From Rugamonas apoptosis (GTDB lineage Bacteria; Pseudomonadota; Gammaproteobacteria; Burkholderiales; Burkholderiaceae_D), in contig NZ_JACEZU010000005.1 of NCBI RefSeq assembly GCF_014042355.1, positions 124,001-188,000 of the forward strand: a DNA stretch of 64,000 nucleotides, read 5' to 3'. The translations under genes and the position numbers were made by a program. The notes under the pieces were generated by a model, which made no database searches, was not told the DNA's origin, and saw only the letters and a list, made by a program, of their open reading frames with translations. Positions 1-8,028 of the stretch are shown here, in pieces; the first letter of the stretch is position 1; each line of letters opens with the position of its first letter.

Positions 1-677
1 CACAGGTAAAACAGCGCGAAGATGAAGACCCACACCAGGTCGACGAAGTGCCAGTACAGGCCGGCGATCTCCACCACGTCGTAGTTGCCGCTGCGGTCAT
101 AGCGTCCGCGCCACACGCGCCGGGCGATGGTGCACAGGTAAACCACCCCGGCCGACACATGCAGGCCGTGGAAGCCCGTGATCATGAAGAAGCAGGCGCC
201 GAACTGGGCCGCGCCCATGGGATTGCCCCAAGGCCGCACGCCCTCCCCGATCAGCTCGGTCCATTCGAACGCCTGCATGCCGACGAAGCTGGCGCCGAAG
301 GCCGCCGTCAGCAGCATCAGCGCGGCGCAGCGGGCGCGGTCGCGCCGGTAGGCGTAATTGACGGCCATGGCCATGGTGCCACTGCTGCTGATGAGGATGA
401 ACGTCATGATGGCGATCAGCAACAGCGGGAAGGTGGTGTGGCCGATGGTCAGCGCGAACACGGCGCTGGGATTGGGCCAGGCGGCGGGGGCCGCGATGCG
501 TACCGACATGTAGCCGGTCAGGAAGGTGCCGAAAATGAAGGTGTCACTGAGCAGGAAGATCCACATCATCGCCTTGCCCCATGGCACATGAAACGCCACC
601 TTGTCGCCGGACCAGTCAGTGACCATGCTGCGCCAGCCCGATCCGGTGGGACTGTCCGCCTGTGTCACTTGGTTCAT
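1..677 (-). CDS. ctaE: cytochrome c oxidase subunit III (3' end off the left edge)
   Basis: Subunit III of an aa3-type cytochrome c oxidase, an inner-membrane subunit that stabilises the catalytic subunit I. The translation is a run of hydrophobic helices with family hallmarks: a GKAMMWIFLLSDTF-like first helix, a TGFHGLHVSAG segment and a final YWHFVDLVWVFIF helix. The C-terminal few residues lie outside the window. The ATG at 675-677 is preceded by AAGGAGG at ideal spacing. It is the last visible gene of the operon subunit II - I - III-like - III, 30 nt after the III-like gene. The family call is firm; the donor (cytochrome c) follows from the CuA and heme-c domains of the subunit II upstream. 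Confidence 0.93.
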   Translation of the reverse strand, partial: MNQVTQADSPTGSGWRSMVTDWSGDKVAFHVPWGKAMMWIFLLSDTFIFGTFLTGYMSVRIAAPAAWPNPSAVFALTIGHTTFPLLLIAIMTFILISSSGTMAMAVNYAYRRDRARCAALMLLTAAFGASFVGMQAFEWTELIGEGVRPWGNPMGAAQFGACFFMITGFHGLHVSAGVVYLCTIARRVWRGRYDRSGNYDVVEIAGLYWHFVDLVWVFIFALFYL

Positions 678-707
678 GGCTCACCTCCTTGATTGTTCTG
701 TCCAGCG

Positions 708-1334
708 CTAAGGGCTGCCGCAGATCGCTTGCACCACGGCCGGCGTCACCAGGAACAGCATGGCGAACATGGCCAGCCACAGGAGCAGCAGGAAATGCCA
801 GTAGCGGGCGCACAATTCGATAGCGCCGCTGGTCCGCAGTGCGCCGCCACCTCGCAGCAGTGGCCGGCCCGCCAGCACGGCCGCGAACAGCCCACCCAGC
901 ACGTGCATGCCATGCAGACCCGTGATGAGGTAGAAGAAACTGTTGGCCGGATTGGCGGCCACGGTCAGACCCAGTCCACTCATGGCGTGCCAGGCCCACA
1001 ACTGGGCGCCCAGGAACAGCACGGAAGCGCCGCAGGCCAGCGCACCGGCCAGTCTCGCCTGCGCCGGCTTGCCGCGCGACGCGGCGCGCGACGCCAATTG
1101 CCACGCTATGCTGGCGGCCAACAGCAGCTCCGTACTGCACCACAGCTGCCATGGCACGACCGGCAGCGGGCGCCAGTCGGACACGGCCATGCGCATCACG
1201 TAGGCGGCGCCAAACAGCAAGAACAGCATGGACACCACGCCGATCAACACCCACAAGCCGACCCGGCGCACGGCTTGCCGGTCCGGCCCCGGCCAGAGCA
1301 CCGCCTCAGGCGACAAGGAAGGAATGGTCGTCAT
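708..1334 (-). CDS. cytochrome c oxidase subunit III-like membrane protein
   Basis: A 208-residue membrane protein of the heme-copper oxidase subunit III superfamily, shorter than the second subunit III downstream. Five or so hydrophobic helices are visible; the stretch FFYLITGLHGMHVLGGL and the terminal ARYWHFLLLLW are subunit III signatures. Its ATG overlaps the stop of subunit I by four bases (ATGA at 1331-1334), so translation is probably coupled. Two consecutive subunit III genes are also known from other proteobacterial cox operons. Whether both proteins enter the same complex cannot be read from sequence. Length and helix layout also resemble the small subunit III of quinol oxidases. 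Confidence 0.85.
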   Translation of the reverse strand: MTTIPSLSPEAVLWPGPDRQAVRRVGLWVLIGVVSMLFLLFGAAYVMRMAVSDWRPLPVVPWQLWCSTELLLAASIAWQLASRAASRGKPAQARLAGALACGASVLFLGAQLWAWHAMSGLGLTVAANPANSFFYLITGLHGMHVLGGLFAAVLAGRPLLRGGGALRTSGAIELCARYWHFLLLLWLAMFAMLFLVTPAVVQAICGSP

Positions 1335-3097
1335 GTCGGCACCTCTCCCTGCGGCGGTATGGTTGCGGACAAGGCGCCACCTTCAGCCGGTTCCGGCTCT
1401 TCCGGCCCGCAATCCTGGGCCATATAGTCGCTTTCCCCCTCCTGGCGGCCGTAGTCGTAGGGGCCGCGATAGACGACCGGCAGCGCGGCCCCCCAGTTAC
1501 CGTGGCCGGGCGGCGTTTGCGGCGTCTGCCATTCCAGGCTGGCCGCGCGCCACGGATTGCCATCGGCCACCTTGCCACGGAAGGCGCTCCAGGCCAGGTT
1601 AAACACGAACAACAATTGCAGCACCCCCACCACCAGCGCCACCACCGTGATGAAGGTGTTCAGCGACTGGGCCGAGGGCGGAATAAAGGCATAGTTCTCG
1701 TACGCATAGTAGCGACGCGGCATGCCGAGGATGCCCAGATAGTGCATGGGAAAAAAGATCAGATAGGTGCCGATGAAGGTGACCCAGAAATGCAGCCGCG
1801 CCAGCGCCTCGTTGAACATCCGTCCGCTGACCTTGGGATACCAGTGGTAAATGCCGCCGAAGACGGCCAGCACCGGCGATACCCCCATCACCATGTGGAA
1901 ATGGGCCACGACGAAATAGGTGTTCGACAGAGGAATGTCGACGCTCACATTGCCCAGGAACAGTCCGGTCAAACCGCCGATGAGGAAGGTGCTGATGAAG
2001 CCGATGGCGAACAGCATGGGCACGGTCAGGTGGATGTCGCCCTTCCACAAGGTCAGCGTCCAGTTGTAGACCTTGAGCGCCGTCGGCACGGCGATGATCA
2101 GGGTGGTGGTGGCGAAGAAGAAACCGAAATACGGATGCATGCCGCTTACGTACATGTGGTGGGCCCAGACCACGAAGCTCAGGCCACCAATGGCGACGAT
2201 GGCCCACACCATCATACGGTAGCCGAAGATACACTTGCGCGCATGCACGCTGATCAGGTCGGAGATGATGCCGAACGCGGGCAGCGCCACGATATAGACT
2301 TCCGGGTGGCCAAAGAACCAGAACAGGTGCTGGAACAGCAAAGGACTGCCGCCCTGGTGCGTCAGGTGCTGCCCCATGGAGACGATGGCGGGCATGAAGA
2401 AGCTGGTGCCCAGCGTCTTATCGAGCAACATCATCACGCCCGACACGAACAGGGCCGGAAACGCCAGCAGTGCCAGGATGGTGGCCACGAAGATGCCCCA
2501 TACGGTCAGCGGCATGCGCATCAGCGTCATGCCCTGGGTGCGCGCTTGCAGCACCGTGGTCACGTAGTTCAGCCCGCCCATGGTGGCGGCCACGATGAAC
2601 ACCAGCAATGAAATCAGCATCACGACGATGCCCCACTCCACGCCCGGCGTGCCGGGCAGGATGGCCTGCGGCGGATACAAGGTCCAGCCCGCGCCCGTGG
2701 GGCCGCCCGGCACGAAGAAGCTGCCCAGCAGGATCAGCACGGCCAGCAAATAGACCCAGTAGCTGAGCATGTTGAGGAACGGGAACACCATGTCGCGCGC
2801 GCCCAGCATCAACGGGATCAGGTAGTTGCCAAAGCCGCCCAGGAACAAGGCCGTGAGCAGGTAGATCACCATGATCATGCCGTGCATGGTGATGAACTGG
2901 TAATAGCGCGGCGCATCGATGAAGGCGAAGCGGCCCGGAAAGCCCAGCTGCAGCCGCATCAGGTCCGACAACACCAGCCCCACCAGCCCAACGACGATGG
3001 CGGTGATGGTGTACTGCACGGCGATCACCTTGTGATCCTGGCTCCACACATAACGGGTCCAGAAACTGTGGGGACCATGTTCGCTGCCGTAGGCCAT
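1331..3097 (-). CDS. ctaD: cytochrome c oxidase subunit I
   Basis: Catalytic subunit of a proton-pumping heme-copper oxidase that reduces O2 to water at a heme a3-CuB centre. The 588-residue protein has twelve-helix architecture, the D-channel/CuB segment GHPEVYIVALPAFG, a downstream WAHHMY with the two CuB histidines and HFHMVMG with the heme ligands. An upstream ATG at 3118 exists, but the ATG at 3095-3097 has a strong GAGGAGG five bases upstream and gives the usual N-terminus (MAYGSEHGPHSFW). Subunit II ends shortly upstream and the subunit III-like gene overlaps the stop, so the genes are co-transcribed. The glutamate in HPEVY suggests an A-family enzyme. Confidence 0.96.
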   Translation of the reverse strand: MAYGSEHGPHSFWTRYVWSQDHKVIAVQYTITAIVVGLVGLVLSDLMRLQLGFPGRFAFIDAPRYYQFITMHGMIMVIYLLTALFLGGFGNYLIPLMLGARDMVFPFLNMLSYWVYLLAVLILLGSFFVPGGPTGAGWTLYPPQAILPGTPGVEWGIVVMLISLLVFIVAATMGGLNYVTTVLQARTQGMTLMRMPLTVWGIFVATILALLAFPALFVSGVMMLLDKTLGTSFFMPAIVSMGQHLTHQGGSPLLFQHLFWFFGHPEVYIVALPAFGIISDLISVHARKCIFGYRMMVWAIVAIGGLSFVVWAHHMYVSGMHPYFGFFFATTTLIIAVPTALKVYNWTLTLWKGDIHLTVPMLFAIGFISTFLIGGLTGLFLGNVSVDIPLSNTYFVVAHFHMVMGVSPVLAVFGGIYHWYPKVSGRMFNEALARLHFWVTFIGTYLIFFPMHYLGILGMPRRYYAYENYAFIPPSAQSLNTFITVVALVVGVLQLLFVFNLAWSAFRGKVADGNPWRAASLEWQTPQTPPGHGNWGAALPVVYRGPYDYGRQEGESDYMAQDCGPEEPEPAEGGALSATIPPQGEVPT

Positions 3098-3124
3098 ACC
3101 GTCCTCCTCGATCCACATCGGCGC

Positions 3125-4258
3125 TTATTGCGGGGCCGGGCCGCCCAGCGACTTGATGTATGCCAGCAAGGCATCCAGGTCCGCCCCACTGAACTGCTGC
3201 TGTGGCATCACGGGCGGATAGCCTTTCACGAGGCGTGCCCTGGGGTCCGTGATCGACTGTTTCAGATAGGCCTCGTCCGCCTTCACGGTCTTGCCGTCAT
3301 CCATGGTTTCCAGCCTGCCGTACAAGCCTTTCCAGCTCGGCCCCACCCCGGCACTGCCGTCGGCGCTGTGGCAGGCCACGCAGCCACGGGCCTGCGCCAG
3401 CAAGCGCCCCTGGTGGCCGGGATCGACGCCGGCCACCAGGGCCGACACGCTCCCAGCCGGCACAGGCGCCGCCGCGCGCGCCGCAAATAGCGGCTGGGTG
3501 GCCAGCCACCTGGCATAGGCGTCGGCAGGCTCCACCACCACGTAGCTGCGCATGTTGTAGTGGCCGATGCCACACAACTGCGCGCACATCACTTCGAATC
3601 TTCCCGGCTTCATCGGCGTGAACCAGAACGACGTCACCATGCCCGGCACCATGTTCATGCGGGTGCGGAACTGGGGCACGAAAAAGTCATGCAACACATC
3701 CTGCGAGCGCAACATCACCTTCACCGGCCGGTTGAGGGGAATGTGGATTTCCTGGCCATCGACGAGGACATCATCCTGCCCGTTCGGATCGTCCGGGTTG
3801 ATACCGAAGGGATTGGCGGCACTCATGTAGCGCACGTCCGTCAACCCCAGCTTGCCATCTTTGCCCGGCAGGCGGTAATGCCACTGCCATTGCTGGCCCA
3901 ACACTTCGAATACCATGGCATCTGCCGGAGGATGGATCAGCTTGGCATACACGGACAGTCCCGGCGCCAACAAGGCGATGATGGCCACCGTCGTCAATCC
4001 CACCAGCCATGCTTCGAGCGCCTTGCTGCCGTGCTCGGCGGCGGCCCGCACCCCATCCCGGTGACGGAAGCGCCACACCACATAGGCCAGGAACAGGTTG
4101 ATGGCCACAAACGCGACCGCCGTGATCAGCAGCGTCAGTATGAGCGCATCGTCCATCTGTTGCCAGTTGGACGCGACAGGCGTTTGCCACCACGGGCTGG
4201 CCAGATGAAAAGCCACGGCGCCCGCCACGATCAATATCAGTACCCATGGGAGCGCCAT
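3125..4258 (-). CDS. ctaC: cytochrome c oxidase subunit II with fused cytochrome c domain
   Basis: Electron-entry subunit: it takes electrons from cytochrome c through its CuA centre. The 377 residues contain two N-terminal membrane helices (about 5-25 and 40-65) plus a third hydrophobic stretch near 85-105. A periplasmic cupredoxin domain carries the CuA ligands His190, Cys225, Cys229, His233 and Met236 (CAQLCGIGHYNM). A C-terminal heme-c domain has Cys293-x2-Cys296-His297. The usual Glu between the CuA cysteines is Gln, which should be tolerated because that ligand is a backbone carbonyl. The fused cytochrome c marks a caa3-like enzyme. First cox gene of the operon. The Shine-Dalgarno is weak. 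Confidence 0.95.
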   Translation of the reverse strand: MALPWVLILIVAGAVAFHLASPWWQTPVASNWQQMDDALILTLLITAVAFVAINLFLAYVVWRFRHRDGVRAAAEHGSKALEAWLVGLTTVAIIALLAPGLSVYAKLIHPPADAMVFEVLGQQWQWHYRLPGKDGKLGLTDVRYMSAANPFGINPDDPNGQDDVLVDGQEIHIPLNRPVKVMLRSQDVLHDFFVPQFRTRMNMVPGMVTSFWFTPMKPGRFEVMCAQLCGIGHYNMRSYVVVEPADAYARWLATQPLFAARAAAPVPAGSVSALVAGVDPGHQGRLLAQARGCVACHSADGSAGVGPSWKGLYGRLETMDDGKTVKADEAYLKQSITDPRARLVKGYPPVMPQQQFSGADLDALLAYIKSLGGPAPQ

Positions 4259-4294
4259 ATCGCTATCCCGGTGGCTCGATGAATACGACCCGGC

Positions 4295-4314
4295 GCGCCG
4301 CCACCCGGCGGCGC
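4295..4314. other. GC-rich hairpin between membrane gene and cox subunit II
   Basis: A perfect 8-bp inverted repeat (GCGCCGCC / GGCGGCGC) with a 4-nt loop lies in the 67-nt gap between the small membrane gene and subunit II. No T-tract follows on the minus strand. A partial attenuator or mRNA processing/stability structure is likelier than a full terminator. Confidence 0.5.
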
Positions 4315-4325
4315 CCGCCGCAACG

Positions 4326-4826
4326 CTAGCGAGCCTGGACAGGCCGCTCCAGCTTCAAGTAAATATAGGCCGCCGACATGCCGAACACGATATGGCCGAT
4401 GGCGGTCGACCAGCCCCGCAGTTCGCGGAACCAGGTGAACGCGCCCGACATGCCATAAAAATCAAGCACATACAACAGCAGGCCGAACACGGCGCCGGCC
4501 AGCAAGGCCATCCCGGTGCTGGAATCGAAGTGGAATGGCGCCACAATGGCCGCCAGCATCACCCCGAACGCCATCCCCAGCACATAGTGGATCACCAGCG
4601 CCCAGGTAACGATGCCCAGGCTATAGCCGCTCGTTTCCAGTGCGTGCCAGCCCAGCGCCATGGCCGCGATCAGGTGCGACATCAGCCAGGGATCGCGCCC
4701 CATGATGGCGGCCGACACGATTTCCAGCAGCATCAGGATACCGCCGGCGCCAAAGCCCGCCGCCGTGGCCGCCGCCCAGTCGGGCAGGCGCGCTTCCCAG
4801 CGGTGCGAGTGCATATGCAGTTCCAT
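4326..4826 (-). CDS. small integral membrane protein, unknown function
   Basis: A 166-residue protein with about four membrane helices (ATAAGFGAGGILMLLEIVSA, a LIAAMALGWHAL region, VIHYVLGMAFGVMLAAIV, LLAGAVFGLLLYVLDFYG) and a His-rich N-terminus (MELHMHSHRW). The start at 4824-4826 is chosen because GAGGAG lies six bases upstream; a longer reading to 4907 is Cys/Arg-rich and unlikely. It is the first gene before the cox genes on the same strand, 67 nt ahead of subunit II, so it may belong to the oxidase operon. I do not recognise the family. A role in oxidase assembly or metal handling would be a guess from position only. Confidence 0.7.
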   Translation of the reverse strand: MELHMHSHRWEARLPDWAAATAAGFGAGGILMLLEIVSAAIMGRDPWLMSHLIAAMALGWHALETSGYSLGIVTWALVIHYVLGMAFGVMLAAIVAPFHFDSSTGMALLAGAVFGLLLYVLDFYGMSGAFTWFRELRGWSTAIGHIVFGMSAAYIYLKLERPVQAR

Positions 4827-4911
4827 GGCCATCTCCTCACTCCAGCAACGCTGACAGCGGCGGCAGCGGCGGCAGTCACACCACACCGCCCTTTGCACCG
4901 ACGTCATAATC

Positions 4912-4925
4912 CTAGTCTAGATCAA
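4912..4925. promoter_or_regulatory. weak candidate Fnr/Anr half-site box upstream of cox operon
   Basis: Read on the minus strand it is TTGAT-CTAG-ACTAG: one perfect half-site and one poor one. It lies about 85 nt upstream of the membrane-protein start. No good -10 hexamer sits at the class II distance, so this is the weakest box listed. Confidence 0.3.
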
Positions 4926-4983
4926 ATTGCCAGACATGCAAATTCGACCAACGACTGTGTCGCGCGGCAACTTTTGTGTGGCG

Positions 4984-7833
4984 CTAGCGGTGCCGGCTGG
5001 CATTCGACAGCAGGTGCCCATGCTGGTCCAGGCAGGCGCCCGCGAGATGCAAACCCAGTTGACGGTAGCTTTCGAACTGGCTCTCATCGAAGAACTGGTC
5101 GGCCGGCGACTGGTGCGGAAAGCTGGGATGGTTGCTGCTGTAGTTCAGCACGTCCACCGGCTCGCGCCGGGCCGCGCACAGCGTCGGTTTGATGTAGAGC
5201 AGTTCACCCTCGGCGGCGCCGGACCCGTACAGGATCTCGCCCCTGGCATGGCCGGCCGCGGGCAAATCCGGCGCGCAGGAACGCAAGGCGCCCAGGTCGA
5301 TGCGGATCTCCACGCCGAAATCGATGCGGCACTGGCGGATCGCCCGCCCCAGGTCGTCAAAGCCGCGCTGACCATCCTCGCTGGCGTCCACCAGCAGGAT
5401 CAGGCGGCAGCGCCGGCGCACCAGTTCGTAGATGCCCGTGTTGTCGAAATGGCCGCCGTCGGACAGGTAGACGAACGTGGATTCGTCGTTGGAATAGCCA
5501 AACAGTTCCTGTAACAGGCACAGCAGCCCGAAGCCGGGGCTGGCCCGCCGCCACGACTTGCGGGCCGGGTTAGGACTCCAGCGCCCGATGCGCACGTTCA
5601 GCAGCGTCATCAGGAAAGCCAGCGCCGGACTGGTGGCGGCGCCCATGTTGGGGCTGGCCGCCGCGCCGGAAGTGGCCGCCGCCATGCCCAGCGTGAATGC
5701 CCGCGTCTCGCCATTGCTGGCCGCATACAATCGGGTGGGACGATAACCGGCCAGCACCTCGTCGTCGCCAGCCAGCGCTTGCTCCGGCCGCACCAGCCTG
5801 GTCTTCGCGTGCTGCTCGGACGACACGCCCTGCGTCTGGCCCAGCGCGAAGCCCGAATACAGGGCCGTCAGCGTGAACGATGCGGCCTTGCGCTCCTGCC
5901 ATGCCAGATTTTTGCCCTGCGACAGATTGAGCGTCGTATTGATGATGTGCATGGGCCGCTGCACCGTCCCGCCGTCGGCCAGGCTGGACAGCGCCACATC
6001 GTCGCCATCGTCGAAGCCCGTGAACGGCTGGGCGCGCCGATGGGGGTTGCTGGCGCCCAGATAGCAGCGGATCAACCGCGTCTTGTACATATTGTGCAGC
6101 GAGAACTTGTTGACATCGACCCGCAGCCCAAACACCAGCAACACGGCCGCCACGCCGGCGAAGGCCAGCCACAGGAACGGCAGCGGGCCAGCCTGGACCT
6201 GCAGCAAGCCATGCAGATCCGCCATCCTGGCCGCCACGTGGGCGCCCAGCCCCGGCATGACGCCGGCCACATCGATGCGCGCACTGAGTCCTGCACCCGC
6301 CCCGGGCAGATGCCAGTCCAGCACGGCCATCCCGGCTGGCGGCTCGACGGCCGTGCGCGTCAAGCGGCCCGCGCTCACCAGCAGGCTATCCGTGAGGCTG
6401 GCCGCCGCGGCCACAAAGCCCAGCAGGAACAAGGCCGCCGCCAGCTTGGCCACCGTCAACAGGCGCGGATGGCGGCGCGGATCGCCATTGCCCTGGCGCG
6501 GCGCCAGCAGCAGGCCGATCACGCTGGCCAGCCAGCCGGCGCCCACCGCCCCGCGCAGCCATGGGCCGGCGTTGGCGTAGGCCCATTGCGTGAGCGCCGG
6601 CAGGTAGAACGCGCAGCCGTGCAGGGTCAGCCATGCCGCGCCGACGATGAGGAACCAGGCATTCATCCGGCTCCACCACTCGCGCGAACGCTCGAAGTAA
6701 TTGCGCCCCACCAGGCCGACGAAGATGGAACCGCCGGCGCCGAAGACGAGCATGAACAGGGCCGGACCAAAGGTCAGCACGGCGGCCGCGTGGGCCGTGC
6801 CCGTCTCCCAGCCCAGGCGGGCGTGCACCACGGCCAGCACGGCCATCCCGGCAGCGATGCCGGCCGCGCCGGACGGCAGGAACACGGCCGATTCCAGCAG
6901 CGCGGCGCGCACACTCGCGGCGCGCACGGGCGCGTGGGCGTAGCGCAGCGCGTGGTACAGCTTGCACAGCAGCCAGCCCAGTCCCACCAGCAACAGCAAG
7001 GCGGCCGACCACAGGGCGATGGCGCGGTTGGCGGCTCCGTCCTGCGGATCCGGCCCGAACAGCCAGAAACTGCCGCTGAGCGCGGCCAGCACACCCGGCG
7101 GCAGCACGGTCCACAACACGGCCGGGGTGGTGGCCAGCCGGAACCGGGCCACGCCGGTAGGCCGCTCCAGTTCGACCATATTGGCCACCAGCACGGCCGG
7201 GAGCACGCCCGCCCCCATCAACCCGGCCAGGTAGCCCAGCGCCACGGGCGGCGTATCGATCAAGCCCGTCACATACAGCAGCGCCAGCCGGGGCAGCAAC
7301 AACAGCACGGCGAAAAAGGCCAGCACGATGATCAGGCTCAGCGTCACGTTGCGGGTCCAGATCGTGATCAGGGTGAGGGAATCGACCGAGAACAGGCCGA
7401 CCCTGGGGGTGAGATAGTTGCTGTAGCGCCGCAGCCAGCTCACCTGTTCCGGCTCAAGCGTGTGCGGCGCGGCACCCGGCCCGCCGCCAGCCCGTCCCAG
7501 CGCCGCCTGCACCTGCTCCAGTCCCGCCCGGTGGATCCAGGCGCTCAGCCAGGCGCCGATATAGCCGCCGCCCGACACGGTGGACAGATAGTCGAACTGG
7601 TCCAAGGCCTGGCGCGCGGCCAGCGCCTGCAACACGCCCAGGCCGAACGTGGCGCTGCGGATGCCGCCGCCGGACAAGGCCAGGCCCACGCCCTGAGCGG
7701 CGCTCGCGGCGGCCGCCGTCCCCAGCCCCAACGCGCCATGCTCGAGCGCCTTGACGGCGTCGAAATCGAGCGGCGGCACGCCTGCCTGCGCATCGGCCTG
7801 AGTCGCCTGTATCGCCTGTAACTGGTCCGCCAT
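4984..7833 (-). CDS. patatin-like phospholipase with large multi-helix membrane domain
   Basis: A 949-residue predicted lipid acyl hydrolase. The N-terminal catalytic part has the oxyanion loop SGGGIRS (54-60) and nucleophile elbow STVSGGGYIG (Ser87). The catalytic Asp is Asp792 in SDGGHFDNTG, so a long membrane region (about residues 150-560, many hydrophobic helices) is inserted between the two halves of the active site. The family acts on phospholipids or neutral lipids. The ATG at 7831-7833 is chosen for its GGAGGGTGG Shine-Dalgarno; an upstream GTG at 7914 has none. It is divergent from mgtA with an Fnr-type box between, but the spacing fits mgtA better. Substrate is unknown. Confidence 0.87.
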   Translation of the reverse strand: MADQLQAIQATQADAQAGVPPLDFDAVKALEHGALGLGTAAAASAAQGVGLALSGGGIRSATFGLGVLQALAARQALDQFDYLSTVSGGGYIGAWLSAWIHRAGLEQVQAALGRAGGGPGAAPHTLEPEQVSWLRRYSNYLTPRVGLFSVDSLTLITIWTRNVTLSLIIVLAFFAVLLLLPRLALLYVTGLIDTPPVALGYLAGLMGAGVLPAVLVANMVELERPTGVARFRLATTPAVLWTVLPPGVLAALSGSFWLFGPDPQDGAANRAIALWSAALLLLVGLGWLLCKLYHALRYAHAPVRAASVRAALLESAVFLPSGAAGIAAGMAVLAVVHARLGWETGTAHAAAVLTFGPALFMLVFGAGGSIFVGLVGRNYFERSREWWSRMNAWFLIVGAAWLTLHGCAFYLPALTQWAYANAGPWLRGAVGAGWLASVIGLLLAPRQGNGDPRRHPRLLTVAKLAAALFLLGFVAAAASLTDSLLVSAGRLTRTAVEPPAGMAVLDWHLPGAGAGLSARIDVAGVMPGLGAHVAARMADLHGLLQVQAGPLPFLWLAFAGVAAVLLVFGLRVDVNKFSLHNMYKTRLIRCYLGASNPHRRAQPFTGFDDGDDVALSSLADGGTVQRPMHIINTTLNLSQGKNLAWQERKAASFTLTALYSGFALGQTQGVSSEQHAKTRLVRPEQALAGDDEVLAGYRPTRLYAASNGETRAFTLGMAAATSGAAASPNMGAATSPALAFLMTLLNVRIGRWSPNPARKSWRRASPGFGLLCLLQELFGYSNDESTFVYLSDGGHFDNTGIYELVRRRCRLILLVDASEDGQRGFDDLGRAIRQCRIDFGVEIRIDLGALRSCAPDLPAAGHARGEILYGSGAAEGELLYIKPTLCAARREPVDVLNYSSNHPSFPHQSPADQFFDESQFESYRQLGLHLAGACLDQHGHLLSNASRHR

Positions 7834-7935
7834 CTGAACCACCCTCCCCGGCTGGCAATAAGCGATAGCGATACCACGTCGAGCGGACTGGGGTGTTGGC
7901 GTAGCGCGGCTCACGCAGGTGCAAACTTGCCGTAT

Positions 7936-7949
7936 TTGACACAGATCAA
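7936..7949. promoter_or_regulatory. Fnr/Anr box (class II position for mgtA)
   Basis: TTGAC-ACAG-ATCAA, a full match to TTGAY-N4-RTCAA. A -10-like TATTCT lies at 7972-7977, exactly 22 nt from the box edge, as expected for an operator centred at -41.5 of a plus-strand promoter reading into mgtA. No comparable -10 exists toward the patatin gene. Confidence 0.72.
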
Positions 7950-8028
7950 ATAAATATAACGTTGAGATTGCTATTCTGCGTTACCGTGTATCGGTATCTT
8001 TTCACTACCGCAAGGAAAGCCAGCTATC

